64,000 nucleotides of DNA from Luteibacter yeojuensis (lineage in GTDB: Bacteria > Pseudomonadota > Gammaproteobacteria > Xanthomonadales > Rhodanobacteraceae). Position numbers and translations under genes: made by a program. Positions 21,808 to 32,860 of this stretch are shown here, piece after piece; the first letter of the stretch is position 1, and every line of letters begins with the position of its first letter. The stretch lies in contig NZ_JAAQTL010000001.1 in assembly GCF_011742875.1 (NCBI RefSeq), forward strand, positions 1,798,001 to 1,862,000. The letters run 5' to 3'. The notes under the pieces are model-generated. The model had not been told where the DNA came from. It saw only the letters and a program-made list of their open reading frames with translations, and searched no databases.

Positions 21808-23415
21808 TCAATGGGCGCGCAATTCGCGCAGGCGGAAGCCCAGGGCGAACAGGGTCGCGAGGTAGGCGCCGCCGCCCGCGCCGACGAGCACCGCCAGGCG
21901 CCATACCCGCTCCCACTTCTCGACGCCGCTCCAGTCCGGCCAGACGTACAGACCGGCCAGGAGAACGGCCACCATCACGCCGCACGACACCGCGAGGCGG
22001 ACGAGGTGGCGACTCCAACCGGGTTGCCGCGTGTAGACGCCGGCCTTGCCGAGCCAGCGCCAGAGCAGCCACAGGTTGAGGTAGCTCGCCACCGCGCTCG
22101 CCATGCCGAGGGCCATGTGCAGGCCCGGGATCGCCGCAAGCGCCGCCATCCACGAGCCAGCCTTCTGTTCGGGGCTCGCCCACAGGAAGAACAGCAGGGC
22201 CAGGAAGGCCACGTTGAAGACCATGTTCGCCACGAGCGAGGCCACGCCGGCGCGCACGGGCGTCTTCGTGTCCTTGCGCGCATAGAACGCGGGCAGCACC
22301 ACCTTGACCAGCGCGAAGGCCGGCAGGCCGAAGCTCAGCGCCGAGATGGAAAGCGACGCCATCTTCGTGTCGAAGGCAGTGAAACGGCCATGCTGGAAGA
22401 TCGTCGCCACCAGTGGCACGGACAGGAGCATCAGCGCGAACATCGCCGGTACGGCGATCAGCAGGGTCGTGCGCAGACCCCAGTCGAGCGCGCGCGAGAA
22501 GCCTTCCTTGTCGGTGGCCACGTGGTGGCGCGACAGCGACGGCAGGATCACCGTGCCGAGGGCCACGCCGAACACGCCCAGGGGCAATTCGAGGAAGCGG
22601 TCGGCCTGCGAGAGCCAGCTCTGCGAGCCGGCGATCAGCAGCGAGGCGATCACGGTATCCAGAAGCAGGTTGATCTGGGCCACGGAGGAGCCGAACAGGG
22701 TCGGCACCATCAGCGTCATGATCCGGCGCACGTCCGGCGAACTCCATCCCCAGCGCGGCAGCGCGAGCAGGTCGAGGCCACGCAGGGCCGGCAGCTGGAA
22801 GACCAGCTGGAGCATGCCGGCCAGCAGGATCGCCCATCCCATCGCCATGATCGGCGTCTGCAACCGCGGGGCGAGCCACAGGGCGCCGGCGATCATGCAC
22901 AGGTTGAGGATCACCGGCGTGAGCGCCGGCAGGCCGAAGCGGTGGAAACTGTTGAGCGCGCCGCCGGACAGCGCGGTGAGCGACACGAACAGCAGGAACG
23001 GGAAGGTCAGGCGCAGCAGGTCGACGGTCAGGGAGAACTTTTCCGGCGCCTCGATGGCACCCGGCGAGAACAGCGCGGTGACCTGGGGCGCGAAGACGAT
23101 GCCGAGCGCGACCACCACGAGCAGCACGCCGCCGAGCGTGCCCGAGGTGAGCGACATCAGTCGCTTCAGGTCCTCGTGGGGCCGGGTCTCTTTCACTTCC
23201 GTGAAGACGGGCACGAAGGCCGTCGAGAAGGAACCCTCGGCGAACAGCCGGCGCATGAAGTTCGGGATGCGGAAGGCCACCCAGAAGGCGTCGGTGGCCG
23301 CGTTGGCGCCGAACGAGGCGTTGATCGCCATGTCGCGTACCAGCCCGAGCACGCGCGATACCATGGTCATGCCGCTGAAGCTGAGCATGCCGCGAAGGAG
23401 ACTGGGGGTTTTCAT
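21808..23415 (-). CDS. murJ: Lipid II flippase MurJ
   Basis: 535 residues, about 14 membrane helices, MviN/MurJ family of the MOP exporter superfamily. It moves lipid II across the inner membrane for peptidoglycan synthesis. Signatures are the conserved N-terminal [18 protein letters not shown], then [20 protein letters not shown]. The start ATG is at 23415. It stands 75 bp before ribF on the same strand and is divergent from rpsT, the standard arrangement. Confidence 0.96.
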   Translation of the reverse strand: MKTPSLLRGMLSFSGMTMVSRVLGLVRDMAINASFGANAATDAFWVAFRIPNFMRRLFAEGSFSTAFVPVFTEVKETRPHEDLKRLMSLTSGTLGGVLLVVVALGIVFAPQVTALFSPGAIEAPEKFSLTVDLLRLTFPFLLFVSLTALSGGALNSFHRFGLPALTPVILNLCMIAGALWLAPRLQTPIMAMGWAILLAGMLQLVFQLPALRGLDLLALPRWGWSSPDVRRIMTLMVPTLFGSSVAQINLLLDTVIASLLIAGSQSWLSQADRFLELPLGVFGVALGTVILPSLSRHHVATDKEGFSRALDWGLRTTLLIAVPAMFALMLLSVPLVATIFQHGRFTAFDTKMASLSISALSFGLPAFALVKVVLPAFYARKDTKTPVRAGVASLVANMVFNVAFLALLFFLWASPEQKAGSWMAALAAIPGLHMALGMASAVASYLNLWLLWRWLGKAGVYTRQPGWSRHLVRLAVSCGVMVAVLLAGLYVWPDWSGVEKWERVWRLAVLVGAGGGAYLATLFALGFRLRELRAH

Positions 23416-23563
23416 CCGGTCGAAGGCCGCCTTGGGACGATCGGAGCGGCCCGGTAGGCCGCCGCAAACCCCTAGTTTGACAGCGACGATGGGGCGGAGG
23501 ACAGTCCTTCCCCTGAAAAATCAAGGACAACCTTCGGCCGCCCGCGCCCCTGCCGGCCCTCGC

Positions 23564-23648
23564 TGCAGGAGCCGCCATGGCGGCGAGGGGAACTTGCCTC
23601 GCTGCTTCGTCGCTCCATTGGCTTCTCGCCGCTATAGCGGCTCCTACA
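23564..23648. repeat. REP/BIME-like inverted repeat, copy 3
   Basis: The left arm is a variant (TGCAGGAGCCGCCATGGCGG), the right arm is the standard reverse complement. It lies in the 323-bp gap between murJ and rpsT, just upstream of the rpsT promoter. The rest of that gap holds nothing else I recognise. Confidence 0.88.
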
Positions 23649-23668
23649 AGGGAGATGGCCCTAACCTA

Positions 23669-23697
23669 TTGACGCGACCCGCCTTTGGCCCCAAAAT
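23669..23697 (+). promoter_or_regulatory. Predicted sigma-70 promoter of rpsT
   Basis: TTGACG at 23669-23674 and CAAAAT at 23692-23697 are separated by 17 bp. Transcription would start about 35 bp before the TTG start codon of rpsT. Confidence 0.6.
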
Positions 23698-23738
23698 GGG
23701 CGTCTTTTTTAAAACCAACCGAACTCTGGAGCTTTACC

Positions 23739-24002
23739 TTGGCCAACATCAAGTCCGCGAAGAAGCGTGCGCGTCAGTCGGAGCAGCGCCGTCTGCGCAA
23801 CGTCAGCGCGCGTTCCATGGTGCGTTCCGCACTGAAGAAGGTCGTCAAGGCGATCGACGCCAAGGATAAGGCCGGCGCCGCCAGCGCCTACGCCGTCGCC
23901 GTGCCGGTGATGGACCGTTACGCTGCCCGTGGCCTGATCCACAAGAACAAGGCCGCTCGCCACAAGAGCCGCCTGAACGCGAAGATCCGCGACCTGGCGT
24001 AA
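23739..24002 (+). CDS. rpsT: 30S ribosomal protein S20
   Basis: 87 residues, basic, beginning [15 protein letters not shown] after the initiator; the whole length fits bS20. The start is a TTG at 23739 after CTGGAGC; the upstream ATG at 23685 would add 18 non-homologous residues and overlap the promoter. In E. coli rpsT also starts with UUG, which takes part in autogenous repression, so the same control is likely here. It has its own promoter and strong terminator. Confidence 0.97.
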   Translation: MANIKSAKKRARQSEQRRLRNVSARSMVRSALKKVVKAIDAKDKAGAASAYAVAVPVMDRYAARGLIHKNKAARHKSRLNAKIRDLA

Positions 24003-24027
24003 GCCTGCGCGACATCGTCGTTCACGA

Positions 24028-24053
24028 AAAAGCCGGCTCACGCCGGCTTTTTT
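24028..24053 (+). terminator. rpsT terminator
   Basis: An 11-bp stem AAAAAGCCGGC/GCCGGCTTTTT with loop TCAC, followed by further T. It is the first of three related hairpins. Confidence 0.9.
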
Positions 24054-24134
24054 GTACTTATAAAAAAGCAGGCCGCCTCACGCCGGCTTTTTTGTACTTA
24101 TAAAAAAGCAGGCCGCCTCACGCCGGCTTTTTTG
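24041..24134 (+). repeat. Tandem 40-bp terminator repeat
   Basis: A 40-bp unit starting ACGCCGGCTTTTTTG occurs at 24041-24080 and identically at 24081-24120, with a third partial copy to 24134. Each unit rebuilds a terminator-like hairpin with one mismatch, so rpsT ends in three terminators in a row. Confidence 0.9.
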
Positions 24135-24147
24135 TTGCCCTTTATCT

Positions 24148-24232
24148 GTAGGAGCCGCTATAGCGGCGAGAAGCCAACGAAGCCATGAAGCAGCGAGGCA
24201 GGCCGCCCTCGCCGCTATAGCGGCTCCTACAG
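24148..24232. repeat. REP/BIME-like inverted repeat, copy 4
   Basis: Standard facing arms with intact GCCGCTATAGCGGC palindromes, between the convergent genes rpsT and obgE; it ends 6 bp from the obgE stop. Confidence 0.9.
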
Positions 24233-24237
24233 GGCAG

Positions 24238-25405
<1,168 letters not shown>

Positions 25406-25416
25406 AAAAACGAAAA

Positions 25417-25435
25417 GCCCCGCCTATGGCGGGGC
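25417..25435 (-). terminator. Terminator of the rplU-rpmA operon
   Basis: A perfect 8-bp stem GCCCCGCC/GGCGGGGC with loop TAT, followed on the minus strand by TTTT. It lies 25 bp after the rpmA stop. Confidence 0.85.
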
Positions 25436-25459
25436 CTTCGTTATCGCGTCGAAGGAGGC

Positions 25460-25717
25460 TTACGCCTGGACGACGTCGACGAACTTGCGGCCCTTGTCGC
25501 CGCGGGTCTTGAACGACACGGTGCCGTCGACCAGCGCGAACAGGGTGTGGTCGCGGCCGAGGCCGACGCCCACGCCGGCGTGGAACTTGGTGCCACGCTG
25601 GCGAACGATGATGTTACCGGCTTCGACAGCCTGGCCACCGTAGATCTTCACGCCGAGGTACTTCGGGTTCGAATCGCGGCCGTTACGGCTGGAACCTACG
25701 CCTTTTTTATGTGCCAT
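25460..25717 (-). CDS. rpmA: 50S ribosomal protein L27
   Basis: 85 residues, standard length, starting [15 protein letters not shown] after Met. The N-terminal tail reaches the peptidyl transferase centre in known ribosomes. Motifs [13 protein letters not shown] and GRDHTLFAL are those of bL27. It lies 20 bp after rplU in the same transcript. Confidence 0.98.
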   Translation of the reverse strand: MAHKKGVGSSRNGRDSNPKYLGVKIYGGQAVEAGNIIVRQRGTKFHAGVGVGLGRDHTLFALVDGTVSFKTRGDKGRKFVDVVQA

Positions 25718-25737
25718 GACTTATATCCTCCGGCGAC

Positions 25738-26052
25738 TCAGGCGTTGATGCCCGTGATCTCGATTTCGGTGTAATGCTGACGGTGTCCCTGCGTGCGCTT
25801 GTAGTGCTTGCGACGACGGAACTTGACGATGCGGATCTTATCGGCGCGGCCGTGGGCGCGAACCTTCGCGCTGACGGTGGCACCGGCGACCAGCGGGGCG
25901 CCGACGGTGATCGACTCGCCTTCGCCGACAAGGAGGACCTGGTCGAACTGGACGGTGGAATCGACTTCGGCGTTGAGCAGCTCGACGCGCAGGACTTCGC
26001 CTGCCATCACGCGATACTGCTTGCCACCGGTCTTGATGACTGCGTAGCTCAT
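25738..26052 (-). CDS. rplU: 50S ribosomal protein L21
   Basis: 104 residues, bL21 family: starts [14 protein letters not shown] after Met and ends with the conserved [18 protein letters not shown] stretch. Binds 23S rRNA. First gene of rplU-rpmA with a near-consensus promoter 60-90 bp upstream and a CAGGAA ribosome site. Confidence 0.98.
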   Translation of the reverse strand: MSYAVIKTGGKQYRVMAGEVLRVELLNAEVDSTVQFDQVLLVGEGESITVGAPLVAGATVSAKVRAHGRADKIRIVKFRRRKHYKRTQGHRQHYTEIEITGINA

Positions 26053-26114
26053 GGTGGTTTCCTGTTGCTGTTTATGTAGTTCTTTTTGGGTGTTGCGGGT
26101 GTTGCGAATCGCGA

Positions 26115-26144
26115 ATTATAGCGGGGTGCAAAAGGCAAGGTCAA
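26115..26144 (-). promoter_or_regulatory. Predicted strong sigma-70 promoter of rplU-rpmA
   Basis: On the minus strand TTGACC (26139-26144) and a perfect TATAAT (26115-26120) are separated by 18 bp. The predicted leader before the rplU ATG is about 55 nt. Confidence 0.85.
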
Positions 26145-26220
26145 TCAGCGGGTTAAAGAAACACCCCAGGACCGGCAAATCCCTCAAGTGCCGCAAAAAC
26201 AATAACTTGCAAAGAACCGC

Positions 26221-26242
26221 CGCTCCTGCGGAGGCAGGAGCG
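26221..26242. repeat. Second-family palindrome (CGCTCCTGC hairpin)
   Basis: A perfect 9-bp stem CGCTCCTGC/GCAGGAGCG with loop GGAG lies downstream of the DUF2059 gene. Degenerate relatives occur near 43805 and at 54613-54632, so it is a separate repeat family from the GTAG elements. Confidence 0.7.
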
Positions 26243-26283
26243 ACGGCGTGGGGGAGGTACTTCAGTTCCCCGACGGTCTCTCG

Positions 26284-26790
26284 TTACTTCTTCGGTGCCG
26301 GGGCGGGCGCCGGCTTCGCCGCCGCGGTGGCCGGACACTGGCCCTGCTGGTTCAGCGTGCCCTGGCTCTGGAGCTGCGAAATCATCTGCTTGCCGCGCTC
26401 CTGGCCCCATTGCTTGCCGATCTGCATGCCCTCGGCCATCGTGGCCGGCATCTGGGTGATCACCTTCTGGCCCAGGGGCGAGCGGTAGAACTTGAGCAGG
26501 CCGTCGATGTCCTCGGCCGTGAAATGCTTCTGGTAGACCGGCACCATGCGGCCGATCAGCTGGTTGGTGGCGTTGGCGTCCACGAAACCCTGCCAGTAGC
26601 TGGCCGGCACGCAGGGCAGCGCGTTCTGCATCACGCCCGCCATCTGGCTGTTCATCTGGCTGAGCATGCGGCCCATGCCCACGGCATCCATCAGCTGGCG
26701 CACCTGCTGTTCGGACGGCACCGCCGCCAGGGCCTGCCCCGCACAACCCGCCAGCACGAGGCCGGCGGCAATCCCTGTCCACTTACGCAT
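26284..26790 (-). CDS. DUF2059-family exported protein
   Basis: 168 residues from the ATG at 26790 (GAGGAAG ribosome site). The N-terminus MRKWTGIAAGLVLAGC ends in a lipobox-like LAGC, but a signal peptidase I site after ALA at residue 22 is also possible, so it is either a lipoprotein or periplasmic. The mature part has the DUF2059 pattern (YQKHFTAEDIDGLLKFYRSPLGQKV near residue 95), followed by a Pro/Ala/Lys tail. Function of the family is unknown. It is divergent from uvrA. Confidence 0.85.
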   Translation of the reverse strand: MRKWTGIAAGLVLAGCAGQALAAVPSEQQVRQLMDAVGMGRMLSQMNSQMAGVMQNALPCVPASYWQGFVDANATNQLIGRMVPVYQKHFTAEDIDGLLKFYRSPLGQKVITQMPATMAEGMQIGKQWGQERGKQMISQLQSQGTLNQQGQCPATAAAKPAPAPAPKK

Positions 26791-26930
26791 GCGTGTCTTC
26801 CTCTCGGATGATTGGCTGTGATCCCTCCCCGGGATCGGGCCATGGTAGCCCCGCCGGGGTCCTGTCGTAACCCTCATAACAAATGTGATGAACCGTCAAA
26901 AATCGAGCCGGCATACAGGCCGGAAACCCT

Positions 26931-26939
26931 TGGTATAGT
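26931..26939 (+). promoter_or_regulatory. Candidate extended -10 promoter of uvrA
   Basis: TGG followed by TATAGT gives an extended -10 element 29 bp before the uvrA start. No convincing -35 and no LexA-type box was found upstream. Confidence 0.45.
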
Positions 26940-26967
26940 CGTCGACTTCCCCCATCTACGTCGGCAC

Positions 26968-29886
26968 ATGGACAGCATTCGCATCCGCGGCGCCCGCACG
27001 CACAATCTCAAGAATATCGACCTCGACCTGCCCCGCGATCGCCTGATCGTGATCACGGGCCTGTCCGGGTCCGGCAAATCCTCGCTGGCTTTCGACACCA
27101 TCTATGCCGAAGGCCAGCGTCGCTACGTCGAGTCGCTGTCGGCCTATGCCCGGCAGTTCCTCTCGATGATGGAGAAGCCGGACGTGGACACGATCGAAGG
27201 CCTCTCCCCGGCCATCTCGATCGAACAGAAGTCGACGTCGCATAACCCGCGCTCCACCGTCGGTACGATCACCGAGGTGTACGACTACCTGCGCCTGCTC
27301 TACGCGCGCGTCGGTACACCGCGGTGCCCCACGCACGGCATCCCGCTGGAAGCGCAGACCGTCAGCCAGATGGTGGACACCGCGCTGGCGCTGGACGCCG
27401 ACAAGCGCTGGATGCTGCTGGCGCCGGTCATCCGCGAACGCAAGGGCGAACACGTGCAGGTCTTCGACCAGCTGCGCGCCCAGGGCTTCGTGCGTGCCCG
27501 CGTGGACGGCGAGGTCTACGACCTCGACGCCGTGCCACCCCTCACGCTGCGGCAGAAGCACACCATCGAAGCGGTGATCGACCGCTTCAAGCCGCGCGAG
27601 GACATCAAGCAGCGCCTGGCCGAATCCTTCGAGACCGCGCTGCGCCTCGGCGACGGCATCGTCATCCTGGTGGACATGGACGACGCGAAGGCACAGGAGC
27701 AGCTGTTCTCCTCGCGCTTTTCCTGTCCGATGTGCGACTACTCGCTGCCGGAACTCGAGCCGCGCCTGTTTTCGTTCAACTCGCCCGTGGGCGCATGCCC
27801 GACCTGCGACGGCCTGGGCATCACGCAGGTGTTCGATCCCGCGCGTGTGGTGGGCCATCCGGAACTCAGCCTCGCCGGCGGCGCCATCCGCGGCTGGGAC
27901 CGGCGCAACCCGTACTACTACCAGATGGTCATCTCGCTGGGTAAGCACTACGGCTTCGACCCGGAAACGCCGTGGCGCGAACTGCCGAAGTCGGCGCAGA
28001 ACGCGGTCCTCAACGGATCCGGCCGCGAACTCATCCCGTTCCGCTATATCACGGAGCGCGGCGGCAAGGTCACCCGCGAACACAAGTTCGAAGGCATCCT
28101 GCCGAACCTCGAGCGCCGTTACCGCGAAACCGAATCGGCCGCGGTGCGCGAGGAACTGTCGCGCTACATCGCGGACCATCCCTGCCCCGATTGCGGGGGC
28201 CAGCGCCTGAACCCGTCGGCGCGCAACGTCTTCGTGGCCGACCGCGCGATTCCGGAAATCACCTCGCTGGCGATCGATACCGCCCTGGCCTTTTTCGAGA
28301 AGCTGAAGCTTCCGGGCTGGCGTGGCGAGATCGCCGTGAAGATCGTGAAGGAGATCCGCGAACGCCTCACCTTCCTCAACGACGTGGGCCTCAACTACCT
28401 CACGCTCGACCGCCAGGCGGATTCGCTCTCCGGCGGCGAGGCGCAGCGCATCCGCCTGGCCAGCCAGATCGGTGCCGGCCTCGTGGGTGTGATGTACGTG
28501 CTGGACGAGCCGTCCATCGGACTGCACCAGCGCGACAACGAACGCCTGCTCGGCACGCTCACCCGGCTGCGCGACCTCGGCAACACGGTCATCGTGGTGG
28601 AACACGACGAGGACGCCATTCGCGCGGCGGACCATATCCTGGACATCGGCCCCGGCGCCGGCGTGCATGGCGGCCATATCGTGGCCGAGGGCACGCTGGA
28701 CCAGGTGCTCGCGTCCCCGGCCTCGGTTACGGCCAAGTACCTGAGTGGCGAGCGCGGCATCCAGGTACCGGCGAAGCGCCGCGAGGCCCGCGACGACCAG
28801 TGGATCGAACTCAAGGGCGCAAGCGGCAATAACCTGAAGGACGTGGACGTCCGCATCCCGGTCGGCACCTTCACCTGCGTGACCGGCGTATCCGGGTCGG
28901 GCAAATCCACACTCATCAACGACACGTTCTATCGCCTGGCCGCGATGGAACTCAACGGCGCGGGCGAGCAGCCGGCACCGTACGAGTCCATCGAGGGACT
29001 GGAACTGTTCGACAAGGTCGTGGACATCGACCAGTCGCCGATCGGCCGCACGCCGCGCTCGAACCCGGCCACGTATACCGGCCTGTTCACGCCGCTGCGC
29101 GAGCTGTACGCGCAGGTGCCCGAGTCGCGCCAGCGCGGCTACACGCCGGGCCGCTTCAGCTTCAACGTACGCGGCGGCCGCTGCGAGGCCTGCGAAGGCG
29201 ACGGCATGATCAAGGTGGAGATGCACTTCCTCCCCGACGTGTACGTGCCCTGCGACGTGTGCCACGGCAAGCGCTACAACCGCGAGACGCTGGAAGTCAT
29301 GTACAAGGGCCACACCATCGCCGACGTGCTGGACATGACGGTGGAAGATGCCTTCAAGCTGTTCGAGAACGTGCCGGTGATCGCGCGCAAGCTCGAGACG
29401 TTGCGCGCCGTGGGTCTCGATTACATCAAGCTCGGCCAGAGCGCCACCACGCTCTCCGGCGGCGAAGCGCAGCGCGTCAAACTCTCGAAGGAGCTATCGA
29501 AGCGCGACACGGGCAGCACCCTGTACATCCTCGACGAGCCGACCACCGGCCTGCATTTCCACGACATCGAGCAACTGCTCGACGTGCTTCACCAGCTCGT
29601 GGAACACGGCAACACCGTGGTCGTGATCGAACACAATCTCGACGTGATCAAGACGGCCGACTGGCTGATCGACCTCGGCCCCGAAGGCGGTGCGGGCGGC
29701 GGGCGCATCCTCGTGAGCGGCACGCCGGAAAAGGTGGCCGCCACGAAGGCCTCGCACACCGGCCGCTTCCTGCTCCCGCACCTGAAGCCGGCCGCACCGG
29801 TCGCGAAACCCGCGGCTGCGAAGGCCGCTCCGAAGAAGACGGCCGCGAAAAAGGCGGCTCCGGCGAAAAAGAAAAGGACCGCATGA
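26968..29886 (+). CDS. uvrA: Excinuclease ABC subunit A
   Basis: 972 residues from the ATG at 26968, where conservation begins ([16 protein letters not shown]). DNA-damage recognition ATPase of nucleotide excision repair. Two ABC ATPase modules: first Walker [11 protein letters not shown], second [10 protein letters not shown] near residue 645. ABC signatures [12 protein letters not shown] and [12 protein letters not shown]. Zinc modules with CPMC/CPTC and CEAC/CDVC. After the usual end comes a tail of about 35 residues rich in Ala, Lys and Pro ([17 protein letters not shown]), unlike the core. The stop overlaps the thioesterase start by 4 bp. Confidence 0.97.
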   Translation: MDSIRIRGARTHNLKNIDLDLPRDRLIVITGLSGSGKSSLAFDTIYAEGQRRYVESLSAYARQFLSMMEKPDVDTIEGLSPAISIEQKSTSHNPRSTVGTITEVYDYLRLLYARVGTPRCPTHGIPLEAQTVSQMVDTALALDADKRWMLLAPVIRERKGEHVQVFDQLRAQGFVRARVDGEVYDLDAVPPLTLRQKHTIEAVIDRFKPREDIKQRLAESFETALRLGDGIVILVDMDDAKAQEQLFSSRFSCPMCDYSLPELEPRLFSFNSPVGACPTCDGLGITQVFDPARVVGHPELSLAGGAIRGWDRRNPYYYQMVISLGKHYGFDPETPWRELPKSAQNAVLNGSGRELIPFRYITERGGKVTREHKFEGILPNLERRYRETESAAVREELSRYIADHPCPDCGGQRLNPSARNVFVADRAIPEITSLAIDTALAFFEKLKLPGWRGEIAVKIVKEIRERLTFLNDVGLNYLTLDRQADSLSGGEAQRIRLASQIGAGLVGVMYVLDEPSIGLHQRDNERLLGTLTRLRDLGNTVIVVEHDEDAIRAADHILDIGPGAGVHGGHIVAEGTLDQVLASPASVTAKYLSGERGIQVPAKRREARDDQWIELKGASGNNLKDVDVRIPVGTFTCVTGVSGSGKSTLINDTFYRLAAMELNGAGEQPAPYESIEGLELFDKVVDIDQSPIGRTPRSNPATYTGLFTPLRELYAQVPESRQRGYTPGRFSFNVRGGRCEACEGDGMIKVEMHFLPDVYVPCDVCHGKRYNRETLEVMYKGHTIADVLDMTVEDAFKLFENVPVIARKLETLRAVGLDYIKLGQSATTLSGGEAQRVKLSKELSKRDTGSTLYILDEPTTGLHFHDIEQLLDVLHQLVEHGNTVVVIEHNLDVIKTADWLIDLGPEGGAGGGRILVSGTPEKVAATKASHTGRFLLPHLKPAAPVAKPAAAKAAPKKTAAKKAAPAKKKRTA

Positions 29887-30311
29887 GTACCGAAGCCTCC
29901 CTGACGCCTGCGCCCGTCCCGCTGTTCATCACGCCGATGGACGTGCGCTGGCAGGACCTCGACGCCTACAACCACGTCAACAACGCCAACTATCTCGTCT
30001 ACCTCCAGGAAGCGCGGCTGCAGTGGCTGAAGGACGTCCCGGGCGAGTGGTACAGCCCGGAAGCCGCGCCGGTCATGGCGCACAGCGAGCTCAACTACCG
30101 GCTGCCCATCGAATGGCCGGCGGACATCCAGATCGAGCTGTTCGTCAATCGCATCGGCAACAGCTCGATGACGATCGGCCACCGCATCCTCGACAGCAAC
30201 GATCCGACGCGTATCCACTGCGACGGCAGCATCACCATGGTGTGGATCGACACCCGCAGCGGCCGGCCGGTGCCGCTGCCACAGGCGATCCGCGACGCGG
30301 TTCCCGTGTAG
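29883..30311 (+). CDS. Hot-dog acyl-CoA thioesterase (YbgC/FadM type)
   Basis: 142 residues. A single 4HBT hot-dog domain with the catalytic-loop pattern [16 protein letters not shown] near residues 21-36, as in FadM/YbgC thioesterases that hydrolyse acyl-CoA in the cytoplasm. The start overlaps the uvrA stop (ATGA), so it is coupled to uvrA, although the functions look unrelated. Its TAG stop lies inside the GTAG of a REP element, so the repeat supplies the end of the gene. Confidence 0.9.
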   Translation: MSTEASLTPAPVPLFITPMDVRWQDLDAYNHVNNANYLVYLQEARLQWLKDVPGEWYSPEAAPVMAHSELNYRLPIEWPADIQIELFVNRIGNSSMTIGHRILDSNDPTRIHCDGSITMVWIDTRSGRPVPLPQAIRDAVPV

Positions 30312-30391
30312 GAGCCGCTATGGCGGCGAGGGGGATTTACCTCGCCGCTTAGTCGCTCCGTAGGCTTCTCGCCGCTATAGCGGCTCCTACA
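30307..30391. repeat. REP/BIME-like inverted repeat, copy 5
   Basis: Standard facing arms; the left arm starts inside the last codon of the thioesterase gene and contains its stop codon. Confidence 0.9.
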
Positions 30392-30440
30392 AGGTTGCTG
30401 CGGCTCCTGCAAGGTTGCTGCGGCTCCCACATTGTTCATG
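30381..30440. repeat. 20-bp tandem repeat at the REP edge
   Basis: The REP right arm end is repeated as a 20-bp unit, CGGCTCCTACAAGGTTGCTG, in three successive and increasingly divergent copies. It shows local slippage or copying of the element end. The rest of the gap up to 30470 has no recognisable feature. Confidence 0.75.
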
Positions 30441-30481
30441 TGTCGCCGGTATGATCCGCGAGGGTCTACATGGAGAGCACC

Positions 30482-31942
30482 ATGCTGCAACGTTCCCTCG
30501 TCCTCGCGATCGCCTGCGCCGTCGCCCTCCCCGCCTTCGCCGCCGACGAGCGCACCGCGCTCACGCTGTACCGCGCCGATGGCGACCAGCTGTTTTCCAC
30601 GGGCGGCGATGCCGTCTCCGGCGACGGCTACGCCGTCGTCCACGAGCGCCGCGCCTTCGACTTGAAGGGCGGCACGCAGGACCTGTCCATCGACGGCCTG
30701 CCCGCCGCGCTCGACAGCGAGGCGCTGTCCCTGCGCTTTCCCGGCAAGGAAACCCGCGTCGTCTCGCAACGCCTCCTGCTCGGCCAGGGCTTCGACGGCG
30801 CGGTGGCCGGCCTCGTGGGGCACAACATCAGCGTGATCGGCGAGAGCGGCCAACCCATCGCCAGCGGCACGCTGGTCCGCGGCGGCGACGCGCTCGTGGT
30901 GCGCGAGGCGAACGGCCAGGCGACGCTCGTGCGCCAGTACGCCGCGCTACGCGCCGCGGACAGCAAGGATTTCGCGCGCGGATCGACGCTGCAGGTACGC
31001 GTCGCCGGCAGCGGCGCGGGCCATGCGAACGCCCAGCTCGACTACCCCACCTCCGGGCTTGGCTGGCGCGGCGCGTACGTCGCCACGCTGCAGCCCGGCC
31101 ATGCCTGCCGCATGACCTTCGACGCCGCCGCCAGCATCGCCAACCGCAGCGGCCGCGACTGGGAAGACGTGACGCTGAAGCTGGTCGCGGGCGAGGCGCG
31201 CCGGGCGAAGACCCCGCCGCAGCCGAGGATGTTCGACCGTGGCATGGTCGCCGCGATGGCCAAGGCGCCCGAGCGAACGCCCGCCCAGGCCACGCTGGGC
31301 GACCTCCGCACCTATACGCTCCCCGCCGCGGTGGACCTGCCGGACGGCAGCGTCACGCAGACGCCGCTCTACGACCGCCGCACGCTCGATTGCGAGCGCC
31401 AGGCGCTGTACGACTCGCAGGCCGGCGGCTGGTTCCCGCCCCGCCCGAACATGGAACGCCAGACGGTTCCTCCCGCGGACGGCGTGCCGATCGTCTCCAA
31501 CCTCCGCTTCAAGGCCTTCGACAGCCTGCCGGCCGGCTACGTGCGCGTGCTGACCACCGACCGCGACGGCAATGCGGAACTCCTCGGCGAGGGACGCATC
31601 GACGACACGCCGAAGAACCAGGACACCACCGTGTCGCTGGGCAACGCCTTCGACCTCTCGGCCAGGCGCGAGCAGACGGCATTCACGGCGGACGCGGACG
31701 CGCACCGCATCGACGAGGCGTTCCGCATCGTGCTCTCCAACGCCGGCGACACGGCCCGCACGATCACCGTCCACGAACATCCGAACCGCTGGCGTGCATG
31801 GAAGGTCGCGTCGTCTTCGCTGAAGCCGACGAAGGTCTCGCCGGAACTGCTCGAATTCAAGGTGGAGGTACCGGCCAACGGCAGCGCCACGCTGGATTAC
31901 GCGGTGCAGTACACCTGGATCGACGCCGACCTGCCGAAGTAA
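30482..31942 (+). CDS. DUF4139-domain exported protein
   Basis: 486 residues from the ATG at 30482 (GGAG at 30474); another ATG at 30470 would add four residues. Signal peptide MLQRSLVLAIACAVALPAFA. The body fits the DUF4139 family: an N-terminal domain with DLSIDGLPAALDSEAL, the central LGWRGAYVATL and IANRSGRDWEDVTLKLVAGE, and a beta-rich end with VTLGNAF-like and NRWRAWKV motifs. Predicted periplasmic or surface beta-sandwich protein of unknown role. It lies alone between REP elements. Confidence 0.85.
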   Translation: MLQRSLVLAIACAVALPAFAADERTALTLYRADGDQLFSTGGDAVSGDGYAVVHERRAFDLKGGTQDLSIDGLPAALDSEALSLRFPGKETRVVSQRLLLGQGFDGAVAGLVGHNISVIGESGQPIASGTLVRGGDALVVREANGQATLVRQYAALRAADSKDFARGSTLQVRVAGSGAGHANAQLDYPTSGLGWRGAYVATLQPGHACRMTFDAAASIANRSGRDWEDVTLKLVAGEARRAKTPPQPRMFDRGMVAAMAKAPERTPAQATLGDLRTYTLPAAVDLPDGSVTQTPLYDRRTLDCERQALYDSQAGGWFPPRPNMERQTVPPADGVPIVSNLRFKAFDSLPAGYVRVLTTDRDGNAELLGEGRIDDTPKNQDTTVSLGNAFDLSARREQTAFTADADAHRIDEAFRIVLSNAGDTARTITVHEHPNRWRAWKVASSSLKPTKVSPELLEFKVEVPANGSATLDYAVQYTWIDADLPK

Positions 31943-31952
31943 GCAAGGCATC

Positions 31953-32030
31953 TGTAGGAGCCGCCATGGCGGCGAGGGCCAACTTGCGACCATATCGCGA
32001 GGTTTCCTCGCCGCTATAGCGGCTCCTACA
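31953..32030. repeat. REP/BIME-like inverted repeat, copy 6
   Basis: Facing arms, the left with GCCGCCATGGCGGC, the right standard. It lies 10 bp after the DUF4139 stop. Confidence 0.9.
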
Positions 32031-32097
32031 CAGCGGTGTCGCGACATTCCGGGTTTCGATCGCCATAATCGGCGCAACCCCAAACGGACCCACGACC

Positions 32098-32853
32098 ATG
32101 CTCGACATCCTTCCGCACGACGGTGGCATCCAAGAAATCCGCATGGCGCGCGCACCGGTGAACGCGTTCGACATCGGCCTGCTCCAGGCGCTGCGCGAGG
32201 CCATCGCCGAGGCACCGGCCAACGGTGCCCGCGGCATCGTGATCTCGGGCGCGCAGGGCATGTTTTCCGCCGGCGTGGACGTACCCGCCCTGATCCAGCG
32301 CGATCGCGCGGGCGTCAAGGCATTCTGGGACGAGTTCTTCGCGCTGTGCGGCACCATTGCCGCCTCGCGCGTGCCTACCGTCGCCGCGATCACCGGGCAC
32401 AGCCCGGCCGGCGGCGCGGTCGTGTCGCTGTTCTGCGATTACCGGATCATGGCGCACGGTGTCTACAAGATCGGTCTTAACGAAGTACAGGTCGGCCTTT
32501 CCGTCCCCGAGCCGATCCAGTTCGCCATGCGCCGCATCGTGGGCGCTTACCGCGCCGAGCGCCTGCTGGTGGCAGGCGCCATGGTCGACGCGGAGCAGGC
32601 GCATGCGATCGGGCTGGTCGACGAACTGGCCGCGGTGGAACAGGTGGTGACGCGCGCGGTGCTATGGCTGGAAGACCTGCTGAAGCTGCCGCCGAAGGCC
32701 ATGCTGCGCACCCGCGCCATCGCCCGTGCCGACCTCCTGGCCGTCTGGGGCGACACGAGCGACCTCCTCGACCCGGGTTTCATCGACGATTTCTTCGGCG
32801 AGGAAACGCAGACGGTACTGAAGGCGCTCGTAGCCCGCCTCAAATCCAGGTAG
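32098..32853 (+). CDS. Enoyl-CoA hydratase/isomerase-family protein
   Basis: 251 residues with the crotonase fold. The oxyanion-hole segments are visible (FSAGVDVPAL near residue 56, and GHSPAGGAVVSLFCDYRI near 100-117). Position 1 of the usual catalytic Glu pair of hydratases (the second oxyanion region GGG.E) is not clearly present, while Glu in LSVPEPIQ near 140 resembles enoyl-CoA isomerases. A delta3-delta2-enoyl-CoA isomerase is therefore as likely as a hydratase. It stands alone between two REP elements. Confidence 0.88.
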   Translation: MLDILPHDGGIQEIRMARAPVNAFDIGLLQALREAIAEAPANGARGIVISGAQGMFSAGVDVPALIQRDRAGVKAFWDEFFALCGTIAASRVPTVAAITGHSPAGGAVVSLFCDYRIMAHGVYKIGLNEVQVGLSVPEPIQFAMRRIVGAYRAERLLVAGAMVDAEQAHAIGLVDELAAVEQVVTRAVLWLEDLLKLPPKAMLRTRAIARADLLAVWGDTSDLLDPGFIDDFFGEETQTVLKALVARLKSR

Positions 32854-32860
32854 CCCCCGC

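Noticed and set aside
20756..23578. Upstream extension of the ileS frame through ribF and murJ
   Set aside because: The extension overlaps two conserved genes in another frame and has no synthetase homology; the conserved start is at 20755.
26880..26967. LexA (SOS) box before uvrA
   Set aside because: I found no sequence close to the known gammaproteobacterial or Xanthomonas LexA motifs in this interval.
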